Assembly: GCA_903887775.1 (NCBI GenBank)
Contig: CAISRB010000024.1
Location: 186,001-250,000, forward strand
Direction: 5' to 3'
From: an uncultured Bacteroidales bacterium
Lineage (GTDB): Bacteria > Bacteroidota > Bacteroidia > Bacteroidales > FEN-979
Length of the DNA: 64,000 nucleotides
The position numbers were made by a program, and so were the translations under genes. Numbering within the stretch: position 1 is the stretch's first letter; each line of letters opens with the position of its first letter. Under the pieces are notes generated by a model, which saw only the letters and a program-made list of their open reading frames with translations, searched no databases and was not told where the DNA came from. Shown here one piece after another: positions 28,030 to 37,012 of this stretch.

Positions 28030-28551
28030 TCAGATATTTAATTCATCAAGTATTTCCCGGATGAGGTCATGTTCATAACCCTTCCCTAATGCAAAGTTGA
28101 ACAATTTATCCCTGAAATTCAAGGTTTTTCCTGAATTATTTTTTTCTCTCTGTTTTGGCCGGAGTTCTGCTGCTTTATTTCTTATCAGTTCAAACAGCAT
28201 ATTCCTGTAAACTTCCTCATCAATCTCTTCCAGGGCAGTGGCGATAAGGTCTTCACGTATCTTCATGCCTCTCAGGCCGAAGGTAATTTTAATTTTTCCC
28301 CAATGGTTCACCCTCCATTTTCCTCTTACAAATGCCCTGGCAAAACGCTCATCACTGATAAACCCTTCTTCCTTCAGCTGATTGAGAATACTGCCGATCC
28401 TGGCTGCAGGTACCTGCAATGTCCTGAGTTTTTGACGGGTTTCTGTTTCGCTTCGTTCCCTGTAACTGCAGAAATAGCGAATCTTTTCCATTGTCAATAA
28501 CGGATCAGGAGTCTTGTGCCCTTTTTCGTTCCCCTTACCGCGAAATATCAT
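28030..28551 (-). CDS. recX: RecX regulatory protein
   Basis: A 173-residue RecX-family protein made of three-helix repeats: CSYRERSETETRQKL, then NQLKEEGFISDERFARAFVRGKW and WGKIKITFGLRGM with the conserved F-D-R-FA/G core. RecX modulates RecA filaments in recombination and SOS. It lies between the cytochrome gene (11 bp upstream) and prfB (1 bp downstream). An internal Met at residue 21 is an alternative start. Confidence 0.88.
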   Translation of the reverse strand: MIFRGKGNEKGHKTPDPLLTMEKIRYFCSYRERSETETRQKLRTLQVPAARIGSILNQLKEEGFISDERFARAFVRGKWRVNHWGKIKITFGLRGMKIREDLIATALEEIDEEVYRNMLFELIRNKAAELRPKQREKNNSGKTLNFRDKLFNFALGKGYEHDLIREILDELNI

Positions 28552-28562
28552 GGTTGCCTATA

Positions 28563-29543
28563 TCATTTGGATGGAGTCCATAATGTCATTGAATGCCTTA
28601 TTGGTCGCAGCGTTTTGAGGTATGCAAAGATTGCTTCCAGATCGGTGGTATCCATACCTGCATACATCGTCCATGGCATAACGGTCACCATATCCGTTGT
28701 TTCTAAATTGGGCGGGTTGTAATGCGACAGATCAAAAACTTTGAACCTTGCCACAAAACGTTGTTTAGTCCAGGCCCCGATACCGGTTTCAATATCGGGT
28801 GTAATATTTGAAGACAGGATAATGCCATTGGGCATTTTAAAATCCCTGCCACCTGCAAAGGCCATCTTTTCATCCAGCCGGTTCTTTACGAAAGGTGTAT
28901 GACAATCCTTGCATGCTGCAGTATTGACCAGGTATTTCCCGTATCCCAGAGTGTCACTCTTTCGCGGGATAATCACAGCCTGAGCGGGCTGGGGGAAAGT
29001 ATGCATGATAATGTTGACCGGGAAATCTGCTTTTGATAAAGGGGTTGTGGAAGCAATAGAAGGGAATGTTCGTATATAGGCAATGATGCTGTAAACATCT
29101 TCTGCGCCAAGATTCCGGTAATACTGATAGGGCATGACAGGGAATAATGGCCTGTTCCCTTTTCCAACTCCGTTCACTATCGCACGGTAAATTTCACCAT
29201 CCGACCAGCCGGAAAGAACATAAGGGGTAAGATTTGTAGAATAGAAATCGCCGGGAAGGCCCATTTCATGACCGAATTTTTCACCGCCTTTTCCTTCGGT
29301 GCCGCTCAACATGGGCCCCGAAAATTTTGACCAGTCACGCGTGGAATGGCAATCCACACAAGCAGTCACGTGATTTGCAAGGTATTTACCGCGGGCAACC
29401 CGTTCAGGCGTGATCTGCACTTTCAGATCGGGAATGGGTATCCCTGGAAGGATGAATATTATATATGCAATTGAAAGGAAAAGTAAAAACAAGAGCGCCA
29501 GAAATGCATAACCTGTGATCCGGCCGATTTTAAGCTTTTTCAT
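28563..29543 (-). CDS. membrane-anchored diheme c-type cytochrome (paralogue)
   Basis: A 326-residue protein with N-terminal anchor (about 10-32) and heme sites CVDCH (62-66) and CKDCH (211-215), exactly the positions of the cytochrome at 23-1003. Shared blocks include GRDF/GREF before MP(N/T)G, SxNITPDxETGIG and VMPWTMYAGM with the likely Met ligand. The two genes are clear paralogues. The ATG at 29543 directly precedes the basic N-terminus. Electron-transfer role inferred; partner enzyme unknown. It leads the recX-prfB run, so these may share a transcript. Confidence 0.85.
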   Translation of the reverse strand: MKKLKIGRITGYAFLALLFLLFLSIAYIIFILPGIPIPDLKVQITPERVARGKYLANHVTACVDCHSTRDWSKFSGPMLSGTEGKGGEKFGHEMGLPGDFYSTNLTPYVLSGWSDGEIYRAIVNGVGKGNRPLFPVMPYQYYRNLGAEDVYSIIAYIRTFPSIASTTPLSKADFPVNIIMHTFPQPAQAVIIPRKSDTLGYGKYLVNTAACKDCHTPFVKNRLDEKMAFAGGRDFKMPNGIILSSNITPDIETGIGAWTKQRFVARFKVFDLSHYNPPNLETTDMVTVMPWTMYAGMDTTDLEAIFAYLKTLRPIRHSMTLWTPSK

Positions 29544-29567
29544 AGGGTTTGGTTTTAATTTCTGCCT

Positions 29568-29575
29568 CAAAGATA
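29568..29575 (-). promoter_or_regulatory. -7 element of the second cytochrome gene
   Basis: Minus-strand TATCTTTG, a full match to TAnnTTTG, 24 bp before the ATG at 29543. Confidence 0.55.
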
Positions 29576-29603
29576 TTGATAGTTAATTAGAATTATATAT
29601 TTT

Positions 29604-29617
29604 AATGTTATAACATT
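29604..29617. promoter_or_regulatory. 14-bp perfect palindrome, candidate operator
   Basis: AATGTTATAACATT is self-complementary and lies 28 bp upstream of the cytochrome -7 element, in the 216-bp divergent gap before the sirtuin gene. AT-rich surroundings make chance palindromes more likely, so this is tentative. Confidence 0.35.
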
Positions 29618-29675
29618 TGTCTTATAAATACTAAAGGATTTATCTCTTCTTCTGTAATCCTGCATTTTTCTTTAC

Positions 29676-29683
29676 TACATTTG
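29676..29683 (+). promoter_or_regulatory. -7 element upstream of the sirtuin gene
   Basis: TACATTTG, full match to TAnnTTTG, 76 bp before the ATG at 29760. No TTG at the -33 distance. Confidence 0.35.
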
Positions 29684-29759
29684 ATTCAGGAAATTTTCAG
29701 GCGTTTCCGGGTTATTCCGGCCAATTTAAACGGAAGAAATTAACAATCCTGGATAAGCG

Positions 29760-30449
29760 ATGAAGACAATTGCAGTACTTACCGGGGCGGGCATCAGCGC
29801 AGAAAGCGGGATCTCCACTTTCCGCGACAGCAACGGACTTTGGGAACAATATCGCATCGAAGACGTTGCGACACCGGAAGCCTGGGCCAGGAATCCCCGG
29901 ATGGTGATGGATTTTTATAATATGCGTCGCAAGCAGCTTTTAGCTGTGGAACCCAATCCGGCTCATTTAGCCCTGGCCAGACTTGAACAGAAGTTCAATG
30001 TAAATATCATCACACAAAATGTAGATGACCTTCATGAACGTGCCGGTTCATCCGACGTTCTTCATCTGCACGGAGAACTGAAAAAAGCAAGGAGCAGCGT
30101 CGATGAGACATTGATTTACAAGATCAACGGATGGGAACTGAAGTTTGGCGACCTCTGTGAAAAAGGATCCCAGCTCAGGCCGCATATCGTATGGTTCGGG
30201 GAGCCGGTGCCCAATATTATGATCGCCTCAGGTATCATCCTGCGGGCCGATATGGTGATAGTCATCGGAACCTCCCTGAAAGTATACCCTGCTGCCGGCC
30301 TGCTTCAATACGCTCCTTCCGCCGCCCCGAAATACCTTATCGATCCCGAAGCCTCACCTGAATACCACGTCAGGAATCTTCATATCATCCGGGAAAAAGC
30401 CAGCATTGGTGTTCCTGAACTCGTAGAGATTTTAAGAAGCGAAAAGTGA
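29760..30449 (+). CDS. SIR2-family NAD-dependent protein deacylase, zinc-less type
   Basis: A 229-residue sirtuin. NAD motif GAGISAESGISTFR, catalytic His in LHLHGEL, TQNVDDLHERAG and GTSLKVYPAAGL are present. The YNMR motif (Tyr and Arg three apart) is that of desuccinylase/demalonylase-type (class III) sirtuins. The usual four zinc cysteines are absent: the protein has a single Cys, and KKARSS and GSQLRP stand at the expected sites, as in a known Bacteroidota branch. Its stop codon lies in a 7-bp repeat that also gives the final SEK. Confidence 0.88.
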   Translation: MKTIAVLTGAGISAESGISTFRDSNGLWEQYRIEDVATPEAWARNPRMVMDFYNMRRKQLLAVEPNPAHLALARLEQKFNVNIITQNVDDLHERAGSSDVLHLHGELKKARSSVDETLIYKINGWELKFGDLCEKGSQLRPHIVWFGEPVPNIMIASGIILRADMVIVIGTSLKVYPAAGLLQYAPSAAPKYLIDPEASPEYHVRNLHIIREKASIGVPELVEILRSEK

Positions 30450-30490
30450 AAAGCGAAAGGTGAAATCATTTCGATACCTCGCTACCTCGC
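30435..30490. repeat. heptamer array spanning two convergent stop codons
   Basis: Units AGAAGCG, AAAAGTG, AAAAGCG, AAAGGTG, AAATCAT, TTCGATA, CCTCGCT and ACCTCGC fill the space between the sirtuin stop (30447-30449, inside the array) and the GH38 stop (30490-30492). Read from the GH38 side, the sequence after its TAG is CGAGGTAGCGAGGTA, close to that after the sufB TAG. Confidence 0.8.
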
Positions 30491-33400
30491 TACTTTTGTC
30501 TTTCAAACACATCAATCTCCCTGAAATAATACGGCCCATGGCCCGAATCCTCGCTGACCCACATCAGGTAACGCCAGGACCCGCCTTTGTCGGGCAGAAT
30601 AGTGTATAGGGCTTTCGAATTGCCCCAGACATCCGTGGGAGGAACACTCATTATATAAGTCCAGCCTGAAGTCCTGGGATCACCGTTTGCATTGGGAGGA
30701 ACTGGTGAACTGGAACCCCAGAGGGAGATAAATTCCGATCCCCGGTGCATGTTAAGGTTGGCAAAGATGTGTATGCTGTCGATCTCTATCTCTTTCTGAA
30801 GATCCATCCATACCCGGCTTTCGCCTTCATCAAACCATACATCGTTCGCAGAATCGTTGGGCAGAAGATCGTACATCCCGTCGACCAGGGTCGAAAGATT
30901 CATCCCCTGTTCCGGTTTTTTCTTTACCGTGGTATCGGAAGTGGTATAAAAATATTTCACTGTCACCCCGTTAGGCTGGTGAAGGTCGGCATAATCCTTC
31001 ATCGTCACTTTGCCAGGCAGATCATTGAGGTTCCGGCTTCTGCTTATTTTGCAGGTGGCTAAGGCCCGGGCATTTTCATTCGTATAAGAAACAGGGAGGC
31101 TTAGGGCAACAGGACTCTTCCAGGAAAAATCATCATACATTGGCATGGCCGGAATGACCTGGTCGGAAAGGTCATCGGCAACTGTCATCGCGAAAATTTT
31201 AATGGCATTATTCTGGGGAAGCTGAACATAGCCGGAAGCAGAACTCACCGGCATGCTGTACTTGAACAGATAGGCATATTGATAGGGAATATTTAAAGTA
31301 TCCTTGTGAACATGGGTCGCAAACCATGCAACTTCATCGCGTTTGATATAACCCTTTTCAACAGCCTTTAACCGGCCAAGCTTATCCCATACCCTGTTGT
31401 CATACTGACCTATATTTCCTGTACAGGCCTGAATACGCAGAGTTGATTTAATATTGCCTGCTTTGAAAATACCATTGGTATCCTCATTGGCCGCAGCCAG
31501 TATAAATAACCTGTTGTAATTGCCGGTCTTAGGCAGCAGTATCTTTTGCCCGTCGCAGCTGATGACATTATTCTTGCCATCGGCTTTCTGACCGAGGGTA
31601 AATTCAATGCCATCCGCAGTAAGTGCAGAAGGAAAAAGTTCGGCAGGTATACTGAACCCTTTGTCATCGAACCGGCCATTTTTTTTATTATTATCACTGC
31701 TGACGACATCTTCCTCATATGCCAAAGGCAGGGGAATGCTGGTCGGATTGAGTAACCTGTCGGCTGGTTTATCCAGTTGGATCCTGAAACTCCGGATTGC
31801 ATACTTGTCCATGCTGATAATCAGTTTGCCGTTGACCGGCTGGATGTCGGCAATGCTGCGTTCCTGTCCGTCTACCTCGGAAACCTTGATGACTTTTGAA
31901 AGGAAACTGATTTCCACATTCTGGGCTTCTTTTCCAAGCAGTTCCTGCACCCTGACAATGATATCATTATTATTCTCCGCTTTTTTAATGGCCCGTAAGT
32001 CGACCTGTGGGCTCGAGACTTTAACAAACGATACTGATTTGCCAAGAGGGCCCTGGTGCTGAGGCACCACGAAAGCCCTTACAGGCTGGTTCAACATTTT
32101 TCCCTGCCATTCAGTCAGAGCGGTCCGCCAATCGCCCTTATGCGGATAAATTGCATAGACGAAATCATGGTTGCCGAAATCCTGGCTCGACTGCTCATGA
32201 TAGGTATTGGCATAAGGTGTATACAAAAGGGTAAGGCGGAGTGTTTTGTCGTCCGGCTTGTCGGAACCGAATTTGCAGTCTTCCAGGATGCTTACACCGA
32301 AGTTCCCCGATTTATCAGTCAGGTCAAACCATTCACGGGAAGGAACTTCGTATTTCTTTTCATTGTTGGTGGAGCGTTCAACAGTGCCCAGGCCGAGGTT
32401 GTATGTTGCATTTACATTTGAAGCTGTGAGCGGGAATGAAGCTTTAAGGCTCACCCCTTTCGATTGCCAGGCAACCTCGTTGCGTACAATGACCACTTCC
32501 TGGCCCGCCGTAAGCGAGATATACTGGGTGAAATCAGAATTCCGTCCCTTTCTTTCAACTTTAATTACATCACTCAGGTTACTGTTATAAACAAGGCTGA
32601 TGGTTGCAGGTCCTTTCACATAATCTATCGGAGGATTCTTACGGTCACGCCAGTCCATGTTCCAGGCCGGCCAGTATTCCGGATATTCATGCAGGAATTC
32701 GAGACGCGCAGGTGCCGATAGCATTTCCTTATTCTGGCGTTTATCGAAAATACTGCTGATATCTCCGTTCCCGTTGACTGTCACTTTAAGGAATTCGTTT
32801 TCAATCGAATTTTTCGAGGCTTTAAGAGTTGATTTCTCCTGGTATGGTTTGGCTGATGGCTGGACATCGAATAACGAAATCCCGACGGGAGGCAGGGAAG
32901 CAAGAAAAAGGATACGAATTGAATGTTTCGTACGATACTGGATCTGAACGGGAACTTCCTTGCCGTCAGGACCAATAACGCTGACAAATTCAGGGGGAGC
33001 TTCAGGGTAATTGAGTTCTACGTCGACAGTCGCTTTGCGTATTATCGCCAGTGGGTTATAAACTGCAACAGACTGACCGTTGCCACGGGTATCCATGCCA
33101 TGAATTATTGATGCAGCGGAGGACTGCAAAGCGCCGGAAAAGAGATTGAGCCCCAGAATTTCATCATTCCAGGCATATTCATATGCTTTTGGGATGCATG
33201 TTCCGGGCAGGATGTCGTGCATCTGGCTGCCAAGAACCAGCCACCAGGCAGAATTTAGCTGGGCCTGGGGATATCTGACTCCTCCTGCAAGGTCGGCGAA
33301 AACAGCAATAGGTTCAGTGGCCTGGGCCAGGAGTTCATTCTTCCTGTTCCAGCGTTTCATATAAGCCTGTGAAGTAAGGGAACCCGCAGAATGCTGAGTA

Positions 33401-34326
33401 AGAAGGAGATCCCCTGAATAGGTTGGCAATTTTGTTGCCTGGGCATCTGTAAGATCTCTGAAAAGCTGATCAGAGGAGCATAAATACAGCTTTATTTTAC
33501 TGTCGGGGTTGTTCAGTGAACCGATAGCATTTTTCACAGCACCCAATGAGGGAGAGCCGCCAATATCGCCGGTGCCGAAATATCTGTAATCCGCATAAAC
33601 ACCATATTTACTTCCATTTTCGAGAACCCGGTCGACCCATCTTTTAACCGTATCGCAGCGGAATTCAACGTCCCCGCCGTAGTCAGTAGCGTTGAGAGCG
33701 GCAATAACCCCTTTCCCATCCGGGCCTTTCCAGTTGCCAATATTGAAAGGTATGCCGATGGCAGAGCCCCATTCAAGCTTCTGGGTCGAAAAACCTTTAA
33801 TACCGGCATGTGCCAGCGCAGAAGGCAGATGTGCCTGAAAACCAAAGCAGTCGGGTAAAAGGAAGTCTACACTTTCCTTCCCGAACTCAGAGCGGAAATA
33901 ATTGTTCCCGTAAAGAACATGACGGATGATGGATTCCGGTGAAGGAATATTTGCATCGCATTCATCAACCGATGACCCTCCCACGAACCACCTTCCCTGG
34001 CTGATGTACTTTTTGACTTTTTCATAGCGATCTGGATAATATTCCTTCATCATCTTATAGCGCCTTGCACCGGAAAAGGTAAACACATAGGGCTTAAACT
34101 TCTCAAAAAGCAGGAAGTTGTCATCCATCGTGGCTTTTATGAATTTATTAATGGTTTCCGGGTAATCCCATCTCCATTCAGTATCCAGGTGTGCATAGGC
34201 AACTGTATACAATACAGGTTCAGTGTTCAGGTCATACTTTGGTGCAGTTTTCTTTGACTCGGGCTGTGACAATCCATTTTCGCAGAGAATGAAAAGAAAA
34301 CAAAGGAGAATAGCTATATATTTCAT
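30490..34326 (-). CDS. secreted GH38 alpha-mannosidase with C-terminal discoidin-like region
   Basis: A 1278-residue glycoside hydrolase with signal peptide (ILLCFLFILCENGLSQ). The GH38 catalytic domain shows AHLDTEWRWDYPET (metal-binding His/Asp) and LLPDCFGFQAHLPSAL with the nucleophile Asp, followed by the central helical and beta-sandwich domains (about 400-800). The final 150 residues (IHIFANLNMHRGSEFISLWG...) look like an F5/8 discoidin-type carbohydrate-binding fold. It should remove alpha-mannose from glycans outside the cytoplasm. The ATG at 34326 was taken as it begins the signal peptide. No SusCD pair nearby, so not a typical PUL. Confidence 0.87.
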   Translation of the reverse strand: MKYIAILLCFLFILCENGLSQPESKKTAPKYDLNTEPVLYTVAYAHLDTEWRWDYPETINKFIKATMDDNFLLFEKFKPYVFTFSGARRYKMMKEYYPDRYEKVKKYISQGRWFVGGSSVDECDANIPSPESIIRHVLYGNNYFRSEFGKESVDFLLPDCFGFQAHLPSALAHAGIKGFSTQKLEWGSAIGIPFNIGNWKGPDGKGVIAALNATDYGGDVEFRCDTVKRWVDRVLENGSKYGVYADYRYFGTGDIGGSPSLGAVKNAIGSLNNPDSKIKLYLCSSDQLFRDLTDAQATKLPTYSGDLLLTQHSAGSLTSQAYMKRWNRKNELLAQATEPIAVFADLAGGVRYPQAQLNSAWWLVLGSQMHDILPGTCIPKAYEYAWNDEILGLNLFSGALQSSAASIIHGMDTRGNGQSVAVYNPLAIIRKATVDVELNYPEAPPEFVSVIGPDGKEVPVQIQYRTKHSIRILFLASLPPVGISLFDVQPSAKPYQEKSTLKASKNSIENEFLKVTVNGNGDISSIFDKRQNKEMLSAPARLEFLHEYPEYWPAWNMDWRDRKNPPIDYVKGPATISLVYNSNLSDVIKVERKGRNSDFTQYISLTAGQEVVIVRNEVAWQSKGVSLKASFPLTASNVNATYNLGLGTVERSTNNEKKYEVPSREWFDLTDKSGNFGVSILEDCKFGSDKPDDKTLRLTLLYTPYANTYHEQSSQDFGNHDFVYAIYPHKGDWRTALTEWQGKMLNQPVRAFVVPQHQGPLGKSVSFVKVSSPQVDLRAIKKAENNNDIIVRVQELLGKEAQNVEISFLSKVIKVSEVDGQERSIADIQPVNGKLIISMDKYAIRSFRIQLDKPADRLLNPTSIPLPLAYEEDVVSSDNNKKNGRFDDKGFSIPAELFPSALTADGIEFTLGQKADGKNNVISCDGQKILLPKTGNYNRLFILAAANEDTNGIFKAGNIKSTLRIQACTGNIGQYDNRVWDKLGRLKAVEKGYIKRDEVAWFATHVHKDTLNIPYQYAYLFKYSMPVSSASGYVQLPQNNAIKIFAMTVADDLSDQVIPAMPMYDDFSWKSPVALSLPVSYTNENARALATCKISRSRNLNDLPGKVTMKDYADLHQPNGVTVKYFYTTSDTTVKKKPEQGMNLSTLVDGMYDLLPNDSANDVWFDEGESRVWMDLQKEIEIDSIHIFANLNMHRGSEFISLWGSSSPVPPNANGDPRTSGWTYIMSVPPTDVWGNSKALYTILPDKGGSWRYLMWVSEDSGHGPYYFREIDVFERQK

Positions 34327-34397
34327 AAGCGCTTGATATATCAAAAAATGAGCAGGTAATCCTCCTTAAAAAACAATAAAAAAGATAATCAGGAGAA

Positions 34398-34409
34398 TTC
34401 CGGCCGGAA
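34398..34409. promoter_or_regulatory. 12-bp palindrome between GH38 and TlpA genes
   Basis: TTCCGGCCGGAA, perfectly self-complementary and GC-rich in AT-rich surroundings, in the divergent gap, 50 bp upstream of the TlpA -7 element. A candidate operator; regulator unknown. Confidence 0.4.
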
Positions 34410-34458
34410 ATCTTATTTCCTTCTGTAAAAATAGAAAATTTTTAATTGGGGAAATCCA

Positions 34459-34466
34459 TACCTTTG
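34459..34466 (+). promoter_or_regulatory. -7 element of the TlpA-like operon
   Basis: TACCTTTG, full match to TAnnTTTG, 27 bp before the ATG at 34494, with an AGGAGG Shine-Dalgarno-like box between. Confidence 0.6.
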
Positions 34467-34493
34467 CATTCAATAAAAAAAGGAGGGTTTTTC

Positions 34494-35633
34494 ATGAAAA
34501 AATTTGCATTACTCCTGCTTATCGGCGCCACACTGGCATCATGTGCGGGAAAAAAAGACAGTTTTACCATCAGTGGTAAGATCATAGGTATTGATACCGG
34601 AACTATCTATCTTCAGAAATATAATGTCTCTGACTGGCTTAAGATCGATTCCGCGAAGCTTCAGAAAGGTTTATTTACATTCAAGGGAAAAGTTGACCTG
34701 CCCGAGATGTGGTTCATTACAGTTAAGGACAAGCAGGTGTTTTTGCCCCTTTTTATTGAGAATGCCAATATGAATGTTGAAATCTTTGCCGACAGCGTGG
34801 ATAAGGCAACGATTACAGGTTCTGCCACCCACGAACTTTACAAGAAGTACCAGAAGCAAAGCAACAGCCTGAACAAACTGATGGAAGCCTGCTATAAGGA
34901 TTACAAGGCGGCTAAAGAAGCTAATGATACGCTGAAGATGAAAAAGGCTGACTCCGTGTCTGATGCTTTAGACAAAGCTATTAAAGCCAATGTGGTCAAA
35001 TTTGCGAAAGCAAATCCGGCTTCGGTAGTAGGTGCCTACCTCATCATGCGTACCGCATGGCAGTTTGAACTTCCCGAGCTCGAAGAAGTGGCTGCTACTT
35101 TTGATACCAGCCTTAACAGGTCATCTTATGTGGAGACGATAAAGAAAAGGATTGATATCCTGAAAGCAGTGCAGATAGGCCAGGTCGCACCCGACTTTAC
35201 AATGAACGACACCACGGGAAAACCCTTAACTCTCTCCTCACTGAAGGGAAAGGTTCTTTTAGTTGATTTCTGGGCATCATGGTGTGGTCCCTGCCGTGGC
35301 GAAAATCCAAATGTGGTAAAAGCCTATCAGGCATATAATAAGAAAGGCTTTGACATTCTTGGTGTTTCATTTGACAAAGACCATGCAAAATGGGTAAAAG
35401 CCATAAAAGATGATGGTCTTGTATGGAATCAGGTTTCAGATCTTCTGGGTTGGGGCAATGCAGCCGGAAAAGAATATGGTATCATGTCAATTCCTGCCAA
35501 TGTGCTGCTCGACAAAGATCAGAAAATCATTGCCCGTAACCTGCGTGGTGAGGATCTTACAAAGAAACTTACTGAACTGTTAGGACCTCCTGCACCGGAA
35601 AAGAAAGCTCCTCCCAGGAAAGTGAAGAAATAA
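34494..35633 (+). CDS. lipoprotein thiol-disulfide oxidoreductase, DUF4369-TlpA/ResA type
   Basis: A 379-residue protein. Residues 1-19 are a lipoprotein signal with lipobox (GATLASC). An N-terminal DUF4369 domain (about 25-125: FTISGKIIGIDTGTIYLQKY) is followed by a helical region and a TlpA thioredoxin domain (about 240-370) with active site WCGPC in DFWASWCGPCRGENP. Likely reduces disulfides or maturing cytochromes in the periplasm. The tail KKAPPRKVKK is Lys/Pro-rich. The next TlpA-like gene begins 1 bp after the stop. Strong AGGAGG ahead of ATG 34494. Confidence 0.92.
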   Translation: MKKFALLLLIGATLASCAGKKDSFTISGKIIGIDTGTIYLQKYNVSDWLKIDSAKLQKGLFTFKGKVDLPEMWFITVKDKQVFLPLFIENANMNVEIFADSVDKATITGSATHELYKKYQKQSNSLNKLMEACYKDYKAAKEANDTLKMKKADSVSDALDKAIKANVVKFAKANPASVVGAYLIMRTAWQFELPELEEVAATFDTSLNRSSYVETIKKRIDILKAVQIGQVAPDFTMNDTTGKPLTLSSLKGKVLLVDFWASWCGPCRGENPNVVKAYQAYNKKGFDILGVSFDKDHAKWVKAIKDDGLVWNQVSDLLGWGNAAGKEYGIMSIPANVLLDKDQKIIARNLRGEDLTKKLTELLGPPAPEKKAPPRKVKK

Positions 35634-35634
35634 A

Positions 35635-37011
35635 ATGATCAGAAAGGTTCTTCTTTCAGCGTTCCTTTTTTCTTCGGTATTTGGTTTCCCGCAGCACTCG
35701 CTTGATGGTATCATACACAACCTTGGGAAGACAAAGGTGTATATTCTCAGCATTAATGGTGAGCGGACCAGGCTGACAGATTCCACTTTCTCTGACTCAC
35801 TCGGCAGGTTTCATTTTACTTTACCTTCAAACACTGTTTGCGGCCTGTACCGTATTGGCTGGAGTAAAACCGGTTTTGTAAACCTTATCCTTTGCCGGGA
35901 AGATGTGAAATTTGAGACGTATTCAACTCTCCCTGAGGATTCCCTCAGGATCCTGTCATCGAGGGAAAATGAGATACTGCAATCCTTTTCTTCAATGGTA
36001 AGTACAAACCAGTCAAAGCTGCAGTTGCTGATGCCGATCATTGATTTTTATCCGGTGAAAGATAAGTTCTACAGCACTGCGCTGACTGAGTTCGAAACCA
36101 TCCAGAAAGTTCAGCTTGCATTGCTGGATACCCTGGTTAAAAAAAATCCTGATTCTTATGCAGTCAGGATGGAAAAGGTACTGCAGACGCCATATATTTC
36201 CGGTTTGATGCCTGCCGGGGCACGTATGGAATTCCTGAAGCAACATTATTGGGACAAAGTAGATTTTAAGGATACCGCCCTTCTCCGCAGTAATGTATTT
36301 GCAGATAAGGTCATTTCCTATCTTGCAATTTATCAGAATAACCGGCTTAACCAAAAACAACTTGAAGCAGAATTTATAAAGGCAGTTACCATCTCTCTCG
36401 GCGCCGCCTCTGTATGCCCGGAAACCTATAAATTCATGCTTGATTATCTTGTGGGAGGATTTGATAAATACCATTTTGATGATGTAATTACCTATATCGC
36501 CGACAATTTCCAGGATCCATTCTCATGTGAAGATGCTGCACGTAAATCTTCATTACAGAAGAAACTGGATAACTTTAAGAAACTGTCAGTCGGCAAAACG
36601 GCTCCCGACATTCAGGTTCCTGATCTGAAAGGCAACAAAGTGAGTTTGTTGTCCATTCAAAATGATTATACCTTGCTTGTTTTCTGGTCCAGCCATTGCC
36701 CTCATTGCACGGATATGATGCCAAAGCTGAAAACCTGGTACGATAAACAGAAAATAAAAAAGCTGGAAGTAGTAGCTGTTTCCCTCGACACCAGCAGAAA
36801 TGACTGGCTCACCTTCGTGAAAAAGGAAAAGCTGAACTGGATCAATGTCTCTGAGCTGAGCGGGTATTCCGGGAAGGCCGAAGACGAATATAATGTATAC
36901 GCTACTCCTACGATGTACCTCCTTAACCGTGAAAAGAAGATCATTGCAAAGCCCATTACATGGGGAGAACTTGAGCAGGATCTTAATCAAAATATAAATA
37001 GCGAAAAATAG
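35635..37011 (+). CDS. second TlpA-like thioredoxin-domain protein
   Basis: A 458-residue exported protein (signal residues 5-17, SAFLFSSVFG). Residues 20-110 resemble DUF4369, a long helical middle follows, and a thioredoxin domain (about 315-450) carries CPHC in VFWSSHCPHCTDMMPKL. The CPHC site is DsbA-like in sequence and differs from the CGPC of the preceding protein, so the two may act in opposite or sequential redox steps. It is tightly linked to its neighbours: 1 bp after the first TlpA-like gene and 1 bp before ruvA. Confidence 0.85.
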   Translation: MIRKVLLSAFLFSSVFGFPQHSLDGIIHNLGKTKVYILSINGERTRLTDSTFSDSLGRFHFTLPSNTVCGLYRIGWSKTGFVNLILCREDVKFETYSTLPEDSLRILSSRENEILQSFSSMVSTNQSKLQLLMPIIDFYPVKDKFYSTALTEFETIQKVQLALLDTLVKKNPDSYAVRMEKVLQTPYISGLMPAGARMEFLKQHYWDKVDFKDTALLRSNVFADKVISYLAIYQNNRLNQKQLEAEFIKAVTISLGAASVCPETYKFMLDYLVGGFDKYHFDDVITYIADNFQDPFSCEDAARKSSLQKKLDNFKKLSVGKTAPDIQVPDLKGNKVSLLSIQNDYTLLVFWSSHCPHCTDMMPKLKTWYDKQKIKKLEVVAVSLDTSRNDWLTFVKKEKLNWINVSELSGYSGKAEDEYNVYATPTMYLLNREKKIIAKPITWGELEQDLNQNINSEK

Positions 37012-37012
37012 T

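Noticed and set aside
30490-34326. Polysaccharide utilisation locus around GH38
   Set aside because: No SusC/SusD pair or other glycosidase nearby; the neighbours are redox and housekeeping genes.
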